Shown here piece by piece: positions 61,658 through 64,000 of a DNA stretch of 64,000 nt. A model generated the notes under the pieces. The model was not told where the DNA came from, did not search any database, and saw nothing but the letters and a program-made list of their open reading frames with translations. The position numbers and the translations under genes were made by a program. Position 1 is the stretch's first letter. Each line of letters opens with the position of its first letter. The DNA lies in assembly GCA_029212405.1 (NCBI GenBank), contig JARGNR010000022.1, forward strand, positions 20,103-84,102, written 5' to 3'. Origin of the DNA: Saprospiraceae bacterium. GTDB taxonomy: Bacteria; Bacteroidota; Bacteroidia; Chitinophagales; Saprospiraceae.

Positions 61658-63268
61658 ATGATACGCACGTTAACGATAGTATTGCTTCTATTCACTTTTG
61701 CTTGCGATTTAGCTGGTCAGCAAACCATGGGTCTTTTTTACAATGAGGAAGATTCATTTAATGGCTATACCTTGTTCAGCAATAATGAGTTTACGTACTT
61801 AATTGACAATTGTGGATTTATTGTAAATCAATGGGAAAGCGAATACAAAACAAATAATGGACTATTTATTAGTCCACAAGGTGATTTAGTGCGACAAGCC
61901 AAATTACCTGGTTCGTTTAACACTGGAGGCTCAGGGGGCATTATTGAACGATTTAATTGGGATGGTGATTTGGAATGGTCCTATGAAATCTCTAGTGATG
62001 TATATAATTCACATCACGATATGGAACTGATGCCCAATGGTAACATTTTACTGATGGTTTGGGAACGATTCTCAACTTCCGAAGCCAATCAAATGGGTCG
62101 ATCATATCCAGGTGAATTATTGAATGAACAGATTTGGGAAATACGCCCTCTATCCAATGATGCTGCTGAAATTGTTTGGAAATGGTCAGCGATAGAGCAC
62201 AGTATCCAAGAATATAATTCTATAAAGGATAACTATGGAGTGGTTGCTTCTCATGTCGAATTGTTGGACCTCAATTACAATACTTCTGAAATGATGGTCT
62301 CAGAAGATTGGTTACACATTAATTCTATAAACTACAACCCCGAATTGGATCAAATTGTCTTTAGTTCTCGGAACACCAGTGAAATCTATGTTATTGACCA
62401 TTCAACCACCACCAATGAAGCCAAAGGGTCTACAGGAGGGAAATATGGTAAAGGAGGAGATATTCTCTACCGATATGGGAATCCAGAGGCCTATGATTCA
62501 GGAGACTTCACAGATAGAGTATTGCATCAGCCTCATGATGTAAGTTGGATTTCAGGTGAAGGATATTACAACGATTTCATAATTTTCAACAATAAATACA
62601 TCGACAATACTCGATCAAGAATACAGATTTGGAAAAATCCTTCACCGGATGGTTTGTATACATTTGATGAAATGCAGTACTTTGGTGAAGATGAAATGAT
62701 TTGGACTTTCGATACGCTTGGTTTTTATTCTTCAAGAATGTCCAGTGCTCAATTTCTACCTGATGGGAATATTTTGGCTACAGAAGGAACAACGGGAGAA
62801 ATCCTTGAAATTACACCCGAAAAAGAAATTGTCTGGAGGTATATCAATCCGGTTAATAAAAATGGAGGCCCAGGAATTCAAGGGGGCACACCACAGTTCA
62901 ATTCATTATTTAAGTCGTACAGATATCCTACTGATTTCGAAGGATTTACGAACAAATATATTCAACCTTCTACACCAGTGGAATTATTACCAGACGATTC
63001 TGATTGTATGATCCACCAAACGGTTTCAGTAGTTCATCCACTGATCATATCAATAAATGACTATGTAGCCATTCAAGGGAATCGTCTCTTATGGACAGGA
63101 CCCATTCCTTCAGAATTTGATTTATATATATTTAATACTCTTGGCAAATTGTGTTTTAATTTTAAAGTCCGTTCAGGCCAAACTGAATTTGATATATCAT
63201 CTTTGATGACGGGAATTTATATCCTCAAAGGAGAAAAAGGATTGACACAGGCTTTTTATAGACATTGA
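61658..63268 (+). CDS. Secreted arylsulfotransferase-like protein with T9SS tail
   Basis: This 536-aa protein has a signal peptide (LTIVLLLFTFACDLAGQ) and a propeller of the arylsulfotransferase (ASST) type: SHHDMELMPNGNILLMVWERF, HVELLDLNYN, LHQPHDVSWISGEGYYND, MSSAQFLPDGNILATEGTTGEILEI and EIVWRYINP. The His residues before DMELMPNGN and in HQPHD fit the ASST active-site region. The last 80 residues look like a type IX secretion sorting domain (DLYIFNTLGKL, FDISSLMTGIYILKGE). ASST moves sulfate between phenolic esters without PAPS. It may be linked in substrate with the PAPS sulfotransferase at 28034, but the genes are far apart. Confidence 0.8.
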   Translation: MIRTLTIVLLLFTFACDLAGQQTMGLFYNEEDSFNGYTLFSNNEFTYLIDNCGFIVNQWESEYKTNNGLFISPQGDLVRQAKLPGSFNTGGSGGIIERFNWDGDLEWSYEISSDVYNSHHDMELMPNGNILLMVWERFSTSEANQMGRSYPGELLNEQIWEIRPLSNDAAEIVWKWSAIEHSIQEYNSIKDNYGVVASHVELLDLNYNTSEMMVSEDWLHINSINYNPELDQIVFSSRNTSEIYVIDHSTTTNEAKGSTGGKYGKGGDILYRYGNPEAYDSGDFTDRVLHQPHDVSWISGEGYYNDFIIFNNKYIDNTRSRIQIWKNPSPDGLYTFDEMQYFGEDEMIWTFDTLGFYSSRMSSAQFLPDGNILATEGTTGEILEITPEKEIVWRYINPVNKNGGPGIQGGTPQFNSLFKSYRYPTDFEGFTNKYIQPSTPVELLPDDSDCMIHQTVSVVHPLIISINDYVAIQGNRLLWTGPIPSEFDLYIFNTLGKLCFNFKVRSGQTEFDISSLMTGIYILKGEKGLTQAFYRH

Positions 63269-63344
63269 ATGGGATAAAATTTATTATCTGGCTCTAGTTT
63301 ATATTGTTTCACATGTCTTATATTTATTTTTCAAAACACCAATC

Positions 63345-64000
63345 ATGATTAGAATATTATCAATTACCATACTCCTTTCTATCCTATTTTCTAATGCATG
63401 TCTGAGCCAATGTCCTTCAGATTTCCTGACCATTTCTTCTCAGACTGAACTTGACAGTTTTAAGGTCAAGTATCCCGATTGCACTAATTTTGATGCGGAT
63501 TTATATCTCCAATTTGATGTAGAGTCCTTGGCAGCATTAAATGAATTGGAAAGCATTAAAAGTCTTACATTACGATGGTGTTTTGGATTGGAAGAGGCCT
63601 ATATTAATGATGAAATAGAGATCGGAGCTCTATCCATTTTCGAATGTGATAATCTAGTGAGTGCGCCGATTATAAATAATTTGGCAAGTAATGGAGATTT
63701 GACCTTGGGAAATCTTCCTTTGATAAATCCAGAAGATAAATATTCGCTTCAAGCAATTAATAATTTTAGTGCTTCCATTCTACCATTTGACATTTTCAAC
63801 AATTTTGAAGAATTAGAAGAGATCAATGGTTCCGTCTATTTATCAGGTAACGATCAGTTAACAGACATATCAGTACTTGACCAATTTGACATTACCTCCA
63901 TCACACTCGTTTCAAATCCACTTCTTAATTCTTGCAACATAGAAACGGTTTGTAACATGATTGAAATGAATAATGGCAACGTGATTATTTCTAATAATGG
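63345..64000 (+). CDS. Exported leucine-rich/receptor-L-like surface protein (3' end cut off by window)
   Basis: The reading frame starts at the ATG at 63345 and stays open to the end of the window (218 codons seen). It has a signal peptide (ILSITILLSILFSNACLSQ), then CPSDFLTISSQTELDSF and repeats of the type L-x-x-L-x-S-I-x-x-L/N-N-P (ALNELESIKSLTLRW, LTDISVLDQFDITSITLVSN, PLLNSCNIETVCNMIE). The pattern resembles receptor-L/leucine-rich surface proteins of Bacteroidota, which commonly end in a T9SS tail; any tail would lie outside the window. The function is unknown. Confidence 0.75.
   Translation, partial: MIRILSITILLSILFSNACLSQCPSDFLTISSQTELDSFKVKYPDCTNFDADLYLQFDVESLAALNELESIKSLTLRWCFGLEEAYINDEIEIGALSIFECDNLVSAPIINNLASNGDLTLGNLPLINPEDKYSLQAINNFSASILPFDIFNNFEELEEINGSVYLSGNDQLTDISVLDQFDITSITLVSNPLLNSCNIETVCNMIEMNNGNVIISNN

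Overview
The window is AT-rich DNA that I read as a free-living Bacteroidota, most like marine Saprospiria or Flavobacteriia relatives. The evidence is: type IX secretion (T9SS) C-terminal sorting tails, a gingipain-like C25 protease, a TonB receptor with an N-terminal carboxypeptidase-like domain, a two-component-propeller histidine kinase paired with a LytTR regulator, an ECF sigma factor operon, weak Shine-Dalgarno sequences and several TTG starts. No rRNA, tRNA, CRISPR array, IS element or phage gene was seen.

Region 1 (1-22645, minus strand) is a tightly packed run of 16 genes with gaps of 1-48 bp or short overlaps, read as one polycistron. It starts with a giant exported multicopper oxidase (1938 aa), then an exported YVTN-type beta-propeller, a tandem-domain Sco1 copper chaperone, a cytochrome c, an AroDE-like protein whose dehydratase half has lost its catalytic residues, two small paralogous beta proteins, a DszC/acyl-CoA-dehydrogenase-like flavoprotein, a permease fused to a low-molecular-weight tyrosine phosphatase, two tandem luciferase-like flavin monooxygenases, a GT4 glycosyltransferase, a methyltransferase, a GH43-like propeller, two glycosyltransferase-methyltransferase fusions and a cut-off glycosyltransferase. 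This looks like a biosynthetic and redox cluster making or modifying a glycosylated, methylated product, with a copper-oxidase step outside the cytoplasm (inference).

Region 2 (22948-30237) probably continues the same theme. It has two divergent PhyH-type iron/2-oxoglutarate oxygenases, two paralogues of an unrecognised Rossmann-like family, RidA, a cytoplasmic PD40 propeller, an exostosin-like glycosyltransferase and a PAPS sulfotransferase.

Region 3 (30337-42877) holds cell-surface and regulatory genes: a 1338-aa beta-roll repeat protein with a 131-aa higher-order repeat, a divergent LytTR regulator and sensor-kinase pair with a 21-bp-spaced direct repeat in the promoter gap, a secreted C25 protease, and an ECF-sigma/small-heat-shock-protein stress locus.

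Region 4 (43091-54982) includes a LodA/LodB quinoprotein oxidase pair, endonuclease V, NudK, a cupin, a CDP-alcohol phosphatidyltransferase, a macrodomain-like protein, an SRPBCC protein, an S41 peptidase, an MFS transporter and a cytochrome c.

Region 5 (55086-64000) has the most unusual gene, a 1202-aa fusion of a DyP-type heme peroxidase with a complete glycyl-radical enzyme. It is followed by a TonB receptor, a secreted arylsulfotransferase-like protein and a truncated leucine-rich surface protein. The DyP-glycyl-radical fusion and the multicopper-oxidase-led polycistron are my two best candidates for an undescribed system.
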